From Sphaerotilus microaerophilus (lineage in GTDB: Bacteria > Pseudomonadota > Gammaproteobacteria > Burkholderiales > Burkholderiaceae_C), in contig NZ_AP025730.1 in the NCBI RefSeq assembly GCF_023734135.1, forward strand, positions 1,426,001 to 1,490,000: 64,000 nucleotides of DNA, written 5' to 3'. Positions within the stretch are counted from its first letter, which is position 1. Every line of letters starts with the position of its first letter. The translations under genes and the position numbers were made by a program. The notes beneath the pieces were generated by a model that worked only from the letters and a program-made list of their open reading frames with translations, was not told the DNA's origin and did not search any database. Shown piece after piece: positions 47,247 through 56,913 of this stretch.

Positions 47247-47530
47247 TCGCCCTTGGTGGGGAGGGGTGCAAGCAAATATGTCACGGCCTGATCGGTGGCG
47301 TGTCAGTGGTGGACAAGATGTTTCCTGCCGGGGTGGGTCGCCGGTTGCCCGAATGGCCGTGGTCCCGGTTTGTGAACGGTGTCGCGTGACTCGTTTGCAT
47401 TGGGGGGCGGCCGCGACGATGACCTTGTCAGTGGGTGACAATGCGAAATCAGATGGCGTGCCCTGCACAGAGGGCCGACGGCGTTCGATTCAGGATCCCA
47501 TTCCAGCCGGCACTGACGTGCCTTCCAACC

Positions 47531-48604
47531 ATGACCCTTCTTGTCACCGGCGGAGCCGGCTTCATCGGCAGCAATTTCGTGCTCGACTGGCTGGCGCAGT
47601 CGGATGAGCCCGTGGTGACACTGGATGCGCTGACCTATGCGGGCAATCTGGAGAACCTCGCATCCTTGCAGGGCGATGCCCGCCACACATTCGTGCACGG
47701 CGACATCTGCGATCGCGTCCTGATTGATCGGCTTCTCGCCCAGCACCGCCCGAGGGCGATCGTGCACTTTGCGGCCGAGAGCCATGTCGATCGCAGCATC
47801 CATGGTCCTGGCGCCTTCATGCGCACCAACATCGAGGGCACCTACACGCTGCTGGAAGCGGCTCGTGCCTTCTGGGGTTCGCTGCAGGGTGGCGAGCGTG
47901 AGGCCTTCCGCTTTCACCACGTCTCCACCGACGAGGTCTACGGTTCGCTTGGTTCGGCTGATGCCGCCTTCACCGAGACCCATCCCTACGAGCCCAACAG
48001 CCCCTATTCGGCCTCCAAGGCAGCGAGCGACCACCTTGTACGAGCCTGGCACCACACCTATGGCCTGCCGGTGGTGACAACGAATTGCAGCAACAACTAC
48101 GGCCCGTTTCACTTCCCCGAGAAGCTCATCCCCCTGATGATCGTCAACGCCCTGGCCGGCAAGCCGCTGCCGATCTATGGCGACGGCCAGAACGTGCGTG
48201 ACTGGCTCTACGTGCGTGACCACGCCAGCGCGATCCGCGCTGTATTGGCCGGTGGTCGACTGGGAGAGACCTACAACGTCGGCGGCTGGAACGAGAAGAC
48301 CAACCTGGAGATCGTCCATACCGTCTGCGACCTGCTCGACGAACTCCACCCGGATGCGGCGGGCAGCTACCGGCGCCTGATCACCTACGTCCAGGATCGG
48401 CCCGGGCACGATCGCCGCTATGCGATCGATGCGCGCAAGATCGAGCGTGAACTCGGTTGGCGCCCGGCCGAGACCTTCGAGACGGGCATCCGCAAGACCG
48501 TTCAGTGGTACCTGGCCAACGCCGATTGGGTGGCGCATGTCCAGAGTGGCGCCTACCGTGATTGGGTGGCTCGACAGTACGGCGAGGCAGCGCCGTCGCC
48601 ATGA
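47531..48604 (+). CDS. rfbB: dTDP-glucose 4,6-dehydratase
   Basis: NAD-dependent SDR enzyme, second step of dTDP-L-rhamnose synthesis. 357 residues with [29 protein letters not shown], catalytic [10 protein letters not shown] and [10 protein letters not shown], and the family C-terminal [14 protein letters not shown]. The ATG just before [11 protein letters not shown] is the family start. First gene of rfbBDAC, overlapping rfbD by 4 bases. Confidence 0.97.
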   Translation: MTLLVTGGAGFIGSNFVLDWLAQSDEPVVTLDALTYAGNLENLASLQGDARHTFVHGDICDRVLIDRLLAQHRPRAIVHFAAESHVDRSIHGPGAFMRTNIEGTYTLLEAARAFWGSLQGGEREAFRFHHVSTDEVYGSLGSADAAFTETHPYEPNSPYSASKAASDHLVRAWHHTYGLPVVTTNCSNNYGPFHFPEKLIPLMIVNALAGKPLPIYGDGQNVRDWLYVRDHASAIRAVLAGGRLGETYNVGGWNEKTNLEIVHTVCDLLDELHPDAAGSYRRLITYVQDRPGHDRRYAIDARKIERELGWRPAETFETGIRKTVQWYLANADWVAHVQSGAYRDWVARQYGEAAPSP

Positions 48605-49500
48605 GCATGAAAAAGATCCTGCTGCTGGGCAAGGGTGGCCAGGTCGGCTGGGAGTTGCAGCGCGCGCTGGCACCGTTGGGTGAGGTGATCGCTCTCGATC
48701 GCGACAGCCGGCCCCTGGGCGCCGACTTTTCTCGCCCTGACGCGATCACGGACCTGCTGGCCTTGCTGCAGCCGGACGTCATCGTCAACGCCGCAGCCCA
48801 CACCGCCGTCGATCGCGCCGAGAGCGAGCCCGAGTTGGCGCGGCTGATCAACGCGACCAGCGTGGACCGCCTGGCCCGGCATGCCGCCCGGACGGGCGCC
48901 GTGCTGGTGCACTACAGCACCGACTATGTCTTTGACGGCAGTGGCGATGCGCCGCGCGACGAGGCGGCGCCCACCGGACCGCTGAGCGTCTACGGGCAGA
49001 CCAAGCTCGAAGGCGAAGACTGCATCCGCGCCAGCGGCTGCCGGCACCTCATCCTGCGCACCAGCTGGGTCTACGCGGCGAGAGGGGGCAACTTTGCACG
49101 CACCATGCTGCGCCTGGCTGGGGAGCGCGAACGTCTCACCGTCATTGACGACCAGATCGGCGCGCCCACCGGGGCCGATCTGCTGGCCGATGTCACTGCG
49201 CATGCGCTGTGCCAATTGGCCCTCGAGCCCGCGCTGTCCGGCACCTATCACGCTGTGGCCGGTGGCGAGACCAGTTGGCACGGCTACGCCAGCCACGTCA
49301 TCGACTTTGCACGTCGGCACGGGCAGGCGCTGCAGGCCACGCAGATCGACGCCGTTGCGACCACCGCCTTTCCGACGCCGGCTCGGCGCCCGCTCAATTC
49401 CCGCCTCGACACCCGCAGGCTGCAAGCCGCCTTCGACCTGGTTCTGCCGCCCTGGCAGCAGGGGGTCGATCGCATGCTGCACGAGGTGTTGGGCGTTTGA
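48601..49500 (+). CDS. rfbD: dTDP-4-dehydrorhamnose reductase
   Basis: Last step of dTDP-L-rhamnose synthesis. 299 residues with [17 protein letters not shown] (NADPH site), [32 protein letters not shown] and [18 protein letters not shown] overlap with rfbB. Start [13 protein letters not shown] fixed by the overlap. Confidence 0.97.
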   Translation: MSMKKILLLGKGGQVGWELQRALAPLGEVIALDRDSRPLGADFSRPDAITDLLALLQPDVIVNAAAHTAVDRAESEPELARLINATSVDRLARHAARTGAVLVHYSTDYVFDGSGDAPRDEAAPTGPLSVYGQTKLEGEDCIRASGCRHLILRTSWVYAARGGNFARTMLRLAGERERLTVIDDQIGAPTGADLLADVTAHALCQLALEPALSGTYHAVAGGETSWHGYASHVIDFARRHGQALQATQIDAVATTAFPTPARRPLNSRLDTRRLQAAFDLVLPPWQQGVDRMLHEVLGV

Positions 49501-49520
49501 ATCCGTCAAGGAACATCACC

Positions 49521-50405
49521 ATGACCACCCGCAAGGGCATCATCCTGGCCGGCGGCTCCGGCACCCGGTTGCACCCCGCCACCCTGGCCATCAGCAAGCA
49601 GCTGCTGCCGGTCTACGACAAGCCGATGGTCTACTACCCGCTGAGCACGCTGATGCTGGCGGGCATCCGCGAGATCCTGCTGATCTCCACGCCACAGGAC
49701 ATCCCTCGCTTCGAGGCGCTGCTGGGCGATGGCTCGCGCTGGGGCCTGGACATCCGCTACTGCGTCCAGCCCAGCCCGGACGGGCTGGCGCAGGCCTTTC
49801 TCCTGGGGCGGGAATTCGTCGGCGGTGCGCCAAGCGCCCTGGTGCTGGGCGACAACATCTACTACGGCCACGACCTGCAGCGCCAGCTGCTCAGCGCGGA
49901 CGGGCGCCAGGCGGGCGCGACGGTGTTCGCTTACCACGTCAACGATCCCGAGCGCTACGGCGTGGTCGAGTTTGATGCGGACCGGCGCGCGCTGAGCGTC
50001 GAGGAGAAGCCGAGCCGGCCCAAGAGCAACTACGCCGTCACCGGCCTGTACTTCTACGACGAGCAGGTCTGCGACATCGCGGCGTCGATCCGCCCCAGCG
50101 CCCGTGGCGAGCTGGAGATCACCGACGTGAATGCCCGCTACCTGGCCCAGGGCCAGTTGAACGTCGAGATCATGGGCCGGGGCTATGCCTGGCTGGACAC
50201 TGGCACGCACGACAGCCTGCTCGACGCCGGGCAGTTCATCGCCACGCTGGAAAAACGCCAGGGCCTGAAGGTGGCCTGCGTGGAGGAGATCGCCTACCGC
50301 AACGGCTGGATCGACGCGGCCCGACTGGAGCAACTGGCCCAGCCGCTGCTGAAGAATGGCTATGGCCAGTACCTCTTGAAGGTGCTGCGCGAGAGGGTGT
50401 ACTGA
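49521..50405 (+). CDS. rfbA: Glucose-1-phosphate thymidylyltransferase
   Basis: Makes dTDP-glucose. 294 residues: [71 protein letters not shown] and [10 protein letters not shown] are all standard. AAGGA nine bases before the ATG. Start [14 protein letters not shown] is the family N-terminus. Confidence 0.97.
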   Translation: MTTRKGIILAGGSGTRLHPATLAISKQLLPVYDKPMVYYPLSTLMLAGIREILLISTPQDIPRFEALLGDGSRWGLDIRYCVQPSPDGLAQAFLLGREFVGGAPSALVLGDNIYYGHDLQRQLLSADGRQAGATVFAYHVNDPERYGVVEFDADRRALSVEEKPSRPKSNYAVTGLYFYDEQVCDIAASIRPSARGELEITDVNARYLAQGQLNVEIMGRGYAWLDTGTHDSLLDAGQFIATLEKRQGLKVACVEEIAYRNGWIDAARLEQLAQPLLKNGYGQYLLKVLRERVY

Positions 50406-50424
50406 CCCATTGCCCCGTCTGCCC

Positions 50425-50976
50425 ATGAACATCATCCGCACCGCCATTCCGGAGCTGCTGATCCTGGAGCCCCAGGTTTTCGGTGACACCCGCGGCTTTT
50501 TTGTCGAGAGCTGGCATCAACGGCGCTTTGACGAGGCTGTTGGAGCCCCCATCGCGTTTGTGCAGGACAACCACAGCCGCTCTGCCCGGGGAGTGCTGCG
50601 TGGCCTGCACTTCCAGCTGCCGCCGCACGCCCAGGGCAAGCTGGTGCGCGTGGTGCAGGGCCGTGTGTTTGATGTGGCCGTCGACGTGCGACGCAGCAGC
50701 GCCACTTTTGGTCGTTGGGTGGGCGTTGAGCTCAGCGAGGACAACCACCGTCAGTTCTGGATTCCCCCCGGGTTCGCCCACGGTTTCCTGGTGCTCAGCG
50801 AGAGTGCGGACTTCCTTTACAAGACCACCGACCATCACGCCCCCGCCTGCGAGCGGGCCGTGCGCTGGGACGATCCGACGCTGGCCATTGAGTGGCCCGA
50901 GCCAGCCCTGGCGCGCGCCCTGTCCGCCAAGGACCTCGCCGCGCCGTCCCTGGCCGATGCCGACCTCTTCGCCTGA
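50425..50976 (+). CDS. rfbC: dTDP-4-dehydrorhamnose 3,5-epimerase
   Basis: Third step of rhamnose synthesis. 183 residues; cupin-like core with GDTRGFFVESW, GVLRGLHFQLPPHAQGKLVR (catalytic His), VVQGRVFDVAVDVR and IPPGFAHGFLVLSE. Nineteen bases after rfbA. Completes rfbBDAC. Confidence 0.97.
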   Translation: MNIIRTAIPELLILEPQVFGDTRGFFVESWHQRRFDEAVGAPIAFVQDNHSRSARGVLRGLHFQLPPHAQGKLVRVVQGRVFDVAVDVRRSSATFGRWVGVELSEDNHRQFWIPPGFAHGFLVLSESADFLYKTTDHHAPACERAVRWDDPTLAIEWPEPALARALSAKDLAAPSLADADLFA

Positions 50977-51129
50977 ACGGACGGCGCGAATGGAGGAGGC
51001 AGCGATCGCGTGCTCCGCATCAGGGGTGTTTCATTTTGTTTCGAATTCATGGTGTGAGGGCGCCGGGTTGTCGGTGTCCTTGCCACACCTTTCATGACTT
51101 CCTTCTCAGCAACGATACAGGGATCTTTC

Positions 51130-52593
51130 ATGGCGTCTGACTCCTCCTCGTCGTCCACCGTCCTCGTCCAGCCGGTCATCATGGCCGGTGGCAGCGGCAC
51201 GCGGCTGTGGCCGCTGTCGCGCGCGGGCTACCCCAAGCAGTTTCTGGTGCTGACCGGCAGTGCACACAGCCTGTTCCAGGAGGCTGCGCAACGCATGTCG
51301 TCCCTGGCGGCGGTGGACCTGAGGGTCGAACCCATGCTGGTGGTGGGCAATGAAGAACATCGCTTCCTGGTCCTCGACCAGCTGCGCGAGATCCGCAGCG
51401 AGCCGGCGGCCGTGCTGCTGGAGCCGATGGGGCGCAACACGGCTCCTGCCCTGACGCTGGCGGCGCTGCAGGCCCTGGAGGGTGGGCAGGATCCAGTGCT
51501 GGTCGTCACCCCTGCAGACCAGACGGTCACCGATCCGGCTGCCTTCGCGGCGGCCCTGCGGGATGCCGTGCGCGTGGCCGCCGGAGGGGCGATCGTCGTG
51601 CTCGGCATCACCCCGGACCGGCCCGAGACCGGCTACGGCTACATCCGCTCGGTGCCTGAGACCGGTGCGGCGCGCGTGGCCCAGTTCGTCGAGAAGCCCG
51701 ATCTGGAAACCGCGCAGCGCTACCTGGCCGAAGGCGGCTACACCTGGAACAGCGGCATGTTCGTGCTGCGCGCCTCGGTGTGGATGAGCGCGCTGGAGCG
51801 CTTCCGCCCTGACATTGCGGCGGCCACCCGCGCCGCCTGGGTGGCACGCCAGAGCGACGACCGCTTTGTTCGTCCGGGCCGTGCCGAGTTCGCCCAGGTG
51901 CCGTCGGAATCGGTGGACTACGCCGTGATGGAGCGCTGCCCGGGCAGCGACATCGACATCCGCATGGTCCCGCTGGCGGCCGGCTGGAACGACCTGGGTG
52001 CCTGGGATGCCGTCTGGCAAGTCGCCCCCAAGGACGCGAAGGGCAACGCCTCGGTGGGCGATGTGTTGCTGCAGGACAGCAGCAATACCCTGGTGCACGC
52101 GACCAGCCGCCTGGTGGGCGTGGTGGGCCTGGATGATGTGGTCGTGGTCGAAACGCCTGATGCGGTGATGGTGGCCGATCGCAGCCGCAGCCAGGACGTC
52201 AAGAAGATCGTCCAGTCGCTCGACAAGGGCCAGCGCAACGAGCACAGCCTGCACCGCAAGGTGCACCGCCCCTGGGGCTGGTACGACAGCATCGACAACG
52301 GCCCGCGCCATCAGGTCAAGCGCATCATGGTCAAGCCCGGCGCCTCGCTGAGCCTGCAGATGCACCACCACCGTGCCGAGCACTGGATCGTCGTCTCTGG
52401 TACCGCCGAGGTGACCAACGGCGACAAGGTGCTGGTCCTGAGTGAGAACCAGTCCACCTACATCCCGCTGGGCCAGACGCACCGCCTTGCCAATCCCGGC
52501 AAGGTGCCGCTGGAGATCATTGAAGTGCAGTCCGGCTCCTACCTGGGTGAGGACGACATCGTGCGCTTCGAGGACACCTACGGGCGGAGCTGA
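51130..52593 (+). CDS. manC: Mannose-1-phosphate guanylyltransferase / mannose-6-phosphate isomerase
   Basis: Bifunctional enzyme, 487 residues: nucleotidyltransferase with [21 protein letters not shown] and [13 protein letters not shown], then a C-terminal cupin-type isomerase ([54 protein letters not shown] with metal-binding His). Makes GDP-mannose for fucose synthesis below. An upstream ATG at 51094 exists; AGGGA seven bases before 51130 favours the latter. 153 bases after rfbC, 8 before fcl. Confidence 0.95.
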   Translation: MASDSSSSSTVLVQPVIMAGGSGTRLWPLSRAGYPKQFLVLTGSAHSLFQEAAQRMSSLAAVDLRVEPMLVVGNEEHRFLVLDQLREIRSEPAAVLLEPMGRNTAPALTLAALQALEGGQDPVLVVTPADQTVTDPAAFAAALRDAVRVAAGGAIVVLGITPDRPETGYGYIRSVPETGAARVAQFVEKPDLETAQRYLAEGGYTWNSGMFVLRASVWMSALERFRPDIAAATRAAWVARQSDDRFVRPGRAEFAQVPSESVDYAVMERCPGSDIDIRMVPLAAGWNDLGAWDAVWQVAPKDAKGNASVGDVLLQDSSNTLVHATSRLVGVVGLDDVVVVETPDAVMVADRSRSQDVKKIVQSLDKGQRNEHSLHRKVHRPWGWYDSIDNGPRHQVKRIMVKPGASLSLQMHHHRAEHWIVVSGTAEVTNGDKVLVLSENQSTYIPLGQTHRLANPGKVPLEIIEVQSGSYLGEDDIVRFEDTYGRS

Positions 52594-52601
52594 CCTCAAA
52601 G

Positions 52602-53576
52602 ATGGATACCCCTTCAAAGATCCTCGTCACCGGCGCGCGCGGCATGGTGGGCAGCGCCCTGGTGCGCCGCCTGGGCGCGAGCGCCAGTGTGCAGGTGCTC
52701 GCCCCCACCCGCGCTGAACTCGACCTGCTCGACCAGCGCGCCGTCTTCGCCTACCTGGCCGAACACCGCCCGGACTACGTCTTCATCGCCGCGGCCAAGG
52801 TCGGCGGCATCCAGGCCAACAACCAGTACCGCGCGGACTTCCTCTACCAGAACCTGCTGATCGAGGCCAACCTCATCCACGGCGCCCACCTGGCCGGCGT
52901 ACAGAGGCTGATGTTCCTCGGCTCCTCCTGCATCTACCCGCGCGACTGCCCTCAGCCGATCAAGGAAGAGTACCTGCTGACCGGCCCGCTGGAGCCCACC
53001 AACGAGCCCTACGCCATCGCCAAGATCGCCGGCATCAAGCTCTGCGAGAGCTACAACCGCCAGTACGGCCGCCAGTACGTGAGCGTCATGCCCACCAACC
53101 TGTATGGCCCCAACGACAACTACGACCTCGCCAACAGCCACGTCCTGCCCGCGCTGCTGCGCAAGGCCCACGACGCCAGGCTGCGCGGTGACGCGACCTA
53201 CACCGTCTGGGGCAGCGGCCGGCCCATGCGCGAGTTCCTCTACGTCGACGACCTCGCCGATGCCTGCGTGCACCTGATGGAAGCCGGCTACGACGGCCCG
53301 CTCGTCAACATCGGCACCGGCGAGGACGTGACGATCCGTGAACTCGCCGAAACCGTCATGAACGTGGTCGGCTTCCAGGGCGACATCGTCTTCGACGCCA
53401 GCAAGCCCGACGGCACCCCGCGCAAGCTGCTCGACGTGAGCCGCCTGCGCAGCCTGGGCTGGGCCGCCAGCACCCAGCTGCGCGCGGGCATCCGCCAGGC
53501 CTACGAGGCCGCCCCGTTCTACGCGCGGCGCGCCGATAATGAAGTAGTGTTGAACACTACATTGGAGCCCACATGA
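52602..53576 (+). CDS. fcl: GDP-L-fucose synthase
   Basis: Converts GDP-4-keto-6-deoxymannose to GDP-L-fucose. 324 residues with [43 protein letters not shown], catalytic [16 protein letters not shown] (Tyr/Lys) and [11 protein letters not shown]. It uses the product of gmd, encoded 0.8 kb downstream. The last about 14 codons (after [10 protein letters not shown]) are read from AT-richer DNA that also contains the toxin-antitoxin operator palindrome, and its stop overlaps the antitoxin ATG as ATGA, so its natural C-terminus may have been replaced. Confidence 0.95.
   Translation: MDTPSKILVTGARGMVGSALVRRLGASASVQVLAPTRAELDLLDQRAVFAYLAEHRPDYVFIAAAKVGGIQANNQYRADFLYQNLLIEANLIHGAHLAGVQRLMFLGSSCIYPRDCPQPIKEEYLLTGPLEPTNEPYAIAKIAGIKLCESYNRQYGRQYVSVMPTNLYGPNDNYDLANSHVLPALLRKAHDARLRGDATYTVWGSGRPMREFLYVDDLADACVHLMEAGYDGPLVNIGTGEDVTIRELAETVMNVVGFQGDIVFDASKPDGTPRKLLDVSRLRSLGWAASTQLRAGIRQAYEAAPFYARRADNEVVLNTTLEPT
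53544..53560 (+). promoter_or_regulatory. Perfect 17-base palindrome, putative antitoxin operator
   Basis: GTAGTGTTGAACACTAC: two 8-base arms around one base, inside the end of fcl and 12 bases before the antitoxin ATG. A GATAAT (53535-53540) lies just upstream as a possible -10. Such palindromes in front of Phd/YefM antitoxin genes are the usual autorepression sites. Confidence 0.65.
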
Positions 53577-53809
53577 AGGCCGTCACCAGCACCGAGGCCA
53601 ACCGCGGCTTCTCGCAACTGCTGCGCGAGGTGAGCCTGGGTGAAACCGTGCAGATCACCTCGCGCGGGCGCGCCGTGGCCCTGCTGAGCCCTGTTGATGT
53701 GCGCGCGCAGCTGCGCCGCCAGGCTGCCAAGGCCAGCCTGCTGCAGCGCCTGGCCGCCCAGCCCGTGGCGGGGCAGCGGGACTGGGCCCGCGACGAGCTC
53801 TACGACTGA
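53573..53809 (+). CDS. Type II antitoxin, Phd/YefM family
   Basis: 78 residues. The N-terminal Phd DNA-binding fold is visible in [20 protein letters not shown] and [15 protein letters not shown]; the C-terminal part ([19 protein letters not shown]) is the toxin-binding tail. It represses its own promoter in the family and neutralises the PIN toxin. Its ATG overlaps the fcl stop (ATGA), so it can be translated with fcl. Toxin gene begins 37 bases after its stop. Confidence 0.9.
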   Translation: MKAVTSTEANRGFSQLLREVSLGETVQITSRGRAVALLSPVDVRAQLRRQAAKASLLQRLAAQPVAGQRDWARDELYD

Positions 53810-53846
53810 AGCCACTCAGCCCGCGCTGCCACCCTGCTCACCCAGC

Positions 53847-54317
53847 ATGAAACTCGCCCTGGACACCAACGTGCTCGTCTACGCCGAGGGCTGGGGCGAT
53901 GCCCCCCGCTGCCAGCGTGCCCGCGAGCTGCTCGCCCGGCTGGACCCGGCGGACGTGGTGCTCCCGGTGCAGGTGCTGGGTGAACTGCACCGCGTGCTCA
54001 CCGGCAAGGCCCGGCGCAGTGCCGCGCAGGCCCGCAGCGCCGTGCTGAGCTGGAGCGATGCCTACGCCTGTGCCGACACCACCCTGGCCACCATGCTGGC
54101 CGCTCAGGACCTGGTGGCCGACCACCAACTCTCCACCTGGGACGCCGTGGTGCTGGCCGCCGCGGCCGGCGCCCACTGCCGTGTCCTGTTGTCAGAAGAC
54201 CTGCAGCCTGGCTTCACCTGGGGGGGCGTGACCGTGCTCAATCCGTTCACCGAACCATCACCACCGCTGCTGGCACCCTACCTGGCGCCCCTCCCGACTG
54301 AGCCGCCAGGAGGCTGA
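53847..54317 (+). CDS. Type II toxin, PIN-domain ribonuclease (VapC-like)
   Basis: 156 residues with the PIN metal-binding acidic residues Asp6 (KLALDTNVLVYAE), Glu46 (QVLGELHRVL), Asp99 (STWDAVVLAAA) and an acidic pair Glu117/Asp118 (LLSEDLQPGF). Likely an RNase that cuts tRNA or rRNA when free. Full length. Paired with the Phd antitoxin, a common mix of antitoxin and PIN toxin. No terminator is seen before gmd. Confidence 0.88.
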   Translation: MKLALDTNVLVYAEGWGDAPRCQRARELLARLDPADVVLPVQVLGELHRVLTGKARRSAAQARSAVLSWSDAYACADTTLATMLAAQDLVADHQLSTWDAVVLAAAAGAHCRVLLSEDLQPGFTWGGVTVLNPFTEPSPPLLAPYLAPLPTEPPGG

Positions 54318-54374
54318 AGCCCGCGCTGTGCCAGCCCGCAAAGTTACACACCCATGAATCACGGGGAACCCGAC

Positions 54375-55535
54375 ATGAACGCAAACACCAACACCACGAA
54401 CGGCAGCAACACCACAGGCCGCAAAAAGGTCGCCCTCGTCACCGGCGTCACCGGCCAGGACGGCGCCTACCTGGCCGAACTGCTGCTCAAGAAGGGCTAC
54501 GAAGTGCACGGCATCAAGCGCCGCAGCAGCCTGTTCAACACCGACCGCATCGACCACCTCTACCAGGACCCGCACGTCGACAACCGGGCCTTCACCCTGC
54601 ACTACGGTGACCTGACCGACTCCACCAGCCTGGTGCGCATCGTCGGCAAGGTCCAGCCCGACGAGATCTACAACCTCGCGGCCCAGAGCCACGTGGCGGT
54701 GAGCTTCGAAGAACCCGAGTACACCGCCAACGCCGACGGCATCGGCGCCCTGCGACTGCTCGAAGCCATCCGCATCTGCGGCCTGGAGAAGAAGACCCGC
54801 TTCTACCAGGCCAGTACCAGCGAGCTCTACGGCCTGGTGCAGGAAATCCCCCAGAAGGAAACCACCCCCTTCTACCCGCGCAGCCCCTACGCGGTCGCGA
54901 AGATGTACGCCTACTGGATCACGGTCAACTACCGCGAGGCCTACGGCATCTACGCCTGCAACGGCGTGCTGTTCAACCACGAGAGCCCGATCCGCGGCGA
55001 GACCTTCGTCACCCGCAAGATCACCCGGGCCATCGCCCGGATTGCGCTGGGGCTGCAGGACTGCCTGTACCTGGGCAACATGAGCGCGCTCAGAGACTGG
55101 GGCCATGCGCGCGACTACGTCGAGATGCAGTGGCTGATGCTGCAGCAACAGCAGGCAGAAGACTTCGTCATCGCCACGGGCGTGCAGTACAGCGTGCGCC
55201 AGTTCGTCGAGAGGGCGGCCGCAGAACTGGGCATCACGGTCAAGTTCGAGGGCGAGGGCGAGAACGAGTTCGGCTACGTGGCCGCCGTGTCAGGCAAGCA
55301 GGCCAAGGTCAAGGTGGGTGACGTGATCGTCAAGGTCGATCCGCGCTACTACCGCCCTACCGAAGTCGAGACCCTGCTGGGCGACCCGAGCAAGGCCAAG
55401 AACAAGCTGGGCTGGGTACCGACCACGCCGTTCGAGCAACTGGTCAAGGAAATGATCGAGAGCGACTACGAGGCCGCCCGCAAGGACAGCCTGGTCAAGC
55501 TCGCCGGGTTCCAGGCGTTTGATCACCATGAGTGA
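54375..55535 (+). CDS. gmd: GDP-mannose 4,6-dehydratase
   Basis: First step from GDP-mannose to GDP-L-fucose. 386 residues with [56 protein letters not shown], catalytic [21 protein letters not shown] and [16 protein letters not shown]. An upstream ATG at 54354 is possible; GGGGA precedes 54375. Usually gmd and fcl are adjacent; here the toxin-antitoxin pair lies between them. Confidence 0.96.
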   Translation: MNANTNTTNGSNTTGRKKVALVTGVTGQDGAYLAELLLKKGYEVHGIKRRSSLFNTDRIDHLYQDPHVDNRAFTLHYGDLTDSTSLVRIVGKVQPDEIYNLAAQSHVAVSFEEPEYTANADGIGALRLLEAIRICGLEKKTRFYQASTSELYGLVQEIPQKETTPFYPRSPYAVAKMYAYWITVNYREAYGIYACNGVLFNHESPIRGETFVTRKITRAIARIALGLQDCLYLGNMSALRDWGHARDYVEMQWLMLQQQQAEDFVIATGVQYSVRQFVERAAAELGITVKFEGEGENEFGYVAAVSGKQAKVKVGDVIVKVDPRYYRPTEVETLLGDPSKAKNKLGWVPTTPFEQLVKEMIESDYEAARKDSLVKLAGFQAFDHHE

Positions 55536-55562
55536 GGTGCGACCCGCAGGGGGGGTGTGCCT

Positions 55563-56903
55563 GTGAGTCAGGCCACTTCTCCATCGGTCCGGCAACTGCT
55601 GGAGGCGCCGCAGCTGTCAGGTCCGGCAGGTGCTGCGCTGCGTTCTCTGAGCAGGCAGGCCCTCGTCACGCTGCTGTTGCTCCTGGTGTTGGCCGCATCG
55701 TGGTCCGCGCTGGCACCGATGGCTGGCGCTGTCGTTTCGCCGGGTGTGGTGCGCACCGAGCACAACCGCAAGGTCATCCAGCACCAGGAGGGTGGGCTGG
55801 TGCAGCGCATCCTGGTGCGCGATGGCCAGCAGGTCAAGGCCGGTGAGGTGCTCGTGGTGATCGGCGACGTGCGTGCCGATGCGAGTCTCGACCTGCTGCG
55901 CGACCAGCAGGCCGCCGACGGCCTGCGACGTGCGCGGCTGGAGGCCGAGGTGGCCTATGCTGCCAACTTCGAGGTGCCGGCGGGTCTGCGCGGATCACGC
56001 GTCCTGGGGGACCTGCTCTCGCGCGAGCGCAAGGTGTTCGCGACCCGTCGCGCCACGGTGCAGGAGCAACTGGCGGCCTTGCAGGCCCAGTCCGGGCAGG
56101 CTGAGCAGCAGACCCAGGCGCTGCAGACCCAGATCGACGCGACCACGAGCGCGATGAAGCTCGCCAACGAGGAGCTGGTGCTGAACCAGCAGCTGGCCAC
56201 CCAGGGCTACGTGCAGCAGACCCGCTTGATCGGCCTGCAGCGGGTGGTGGCCGAGTACGAATCGCGCCTCGGTGAGCAGCGCGGCGAGCTCGCCCGGGCG
56301 CGCCAGAGCATCGAGGATTTGCGCTTGCGTGCGGCCCAGGCCCGCAATGCCTACCAGCAGCAGGCGGCGGACGAGCTGAAGGAAACCGCACTGCGCCTGC
56401 GCGAGGTGGACGAGAAGCTGCGCCCCTCTGCGGACCTGGCCGAGCGCCAGACCGTGCGTGCGCCTGTGCCCGGCACGGTGATGGGGCTGCGGGTGGCCGC
56501 AGTCGGTGCAGCCGTGGGCCCGCGCGAGCCGCTGATGGAACTCATCCCGGCCGAGGAGCGGCTCATTGTCGAGGCCAACATCCGGCCGCAGGACATCGAG
56601 CACGTGCACGTCGGGGGCGCGGCCGAGGTCCGTTTGGGCACCTTCGAAGCCCGCAACAGCTCGCCACTCCCGGCCAGGGTGGACTTCGTTTCGGCCGATC
56701 GGGTGACCGATCCGCAGACCGGCGCCGCCTGGTACGTCGCCCGGTTGAGTGTGACGGACGAGGCCCTGCGCGCTCAGCCACGCCTGCGCCTGCAGACGGG
56801 CATGCCGGCCGAGGTCTATGTCGCCACCGTGCCGCGCAGCCTGTGGCAATACCTGCTGGAGCCGATCGACGTCTTCCGCCAGCGCGCCCTGCGCGAACCG
56901 TGA
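55563..56903 (+). CDS. Type I secretion membrane fusion protein (HlyD/PrtE family)
   Basis: 446 residues: one N-terminal transmembrane segment (about 32-55), the biotinyl-like hairpin KVIQHQEGGLVQRILVRDGQQVKAGEVLVVI, a long coiled-coil hairpin (about 125-300, Gln/Ala rich) and the C-terminal barrel (PRLRLQTGMPAEVYVATV). GTG 55563 has a Shine-Dalgarno GGGGGG seven bases before it; GTG 55557 is the other option. Spans the periplasm between the ABC exporter and an outer membrane TolC-type channel, not encoded in this window. Confidence 0.94.
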   Translation: MSQATSPSVRQLLEAPQLSGPAGAALRSLSRQALVTLLLLLVLAASWSALAPMAGAVVSPGVVRTEHNRKVIQHQEGGLVQRILVRDGQQVKAGEVLVVIGDVRADASLDLLRDQQAADGLRRARLEAEVAYAANFEVPAGLRGSRVLGDLLSRERKVFATRRATVQEQLAALQAQSGQAEQQTQALQTQIDATTSAMKLANEELVLNQQLATQGYVQQTRLIGLQRVVAEYESRLGEQRGELARARQSIEDLRLRAAQARNAYQQQAADELKETALRLREVDEKLRPSADLAERQTVRAPVPGTVMGLRVAAVGAAVGPREPLMELIPAEERLIVEANIRPQDIEHVHVGGAAEVRLGTFEARNSSPLPARVDFVSADRVTDPQTGAAWYVARLSVTDEALRAQPRLRLQTGMPAEVYVATVPRSLWQYLLEPIDVFRQRALREP

Positions 56904-56913
56904 CCCAGTGACC

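Noticed and set aside
47247..47530. Promoter hexamers between the WecA-type gene and rfbB
   Set aside because: Candidate TTGTCA near 47427 has no acceptable -10 at proper distance; not reported.
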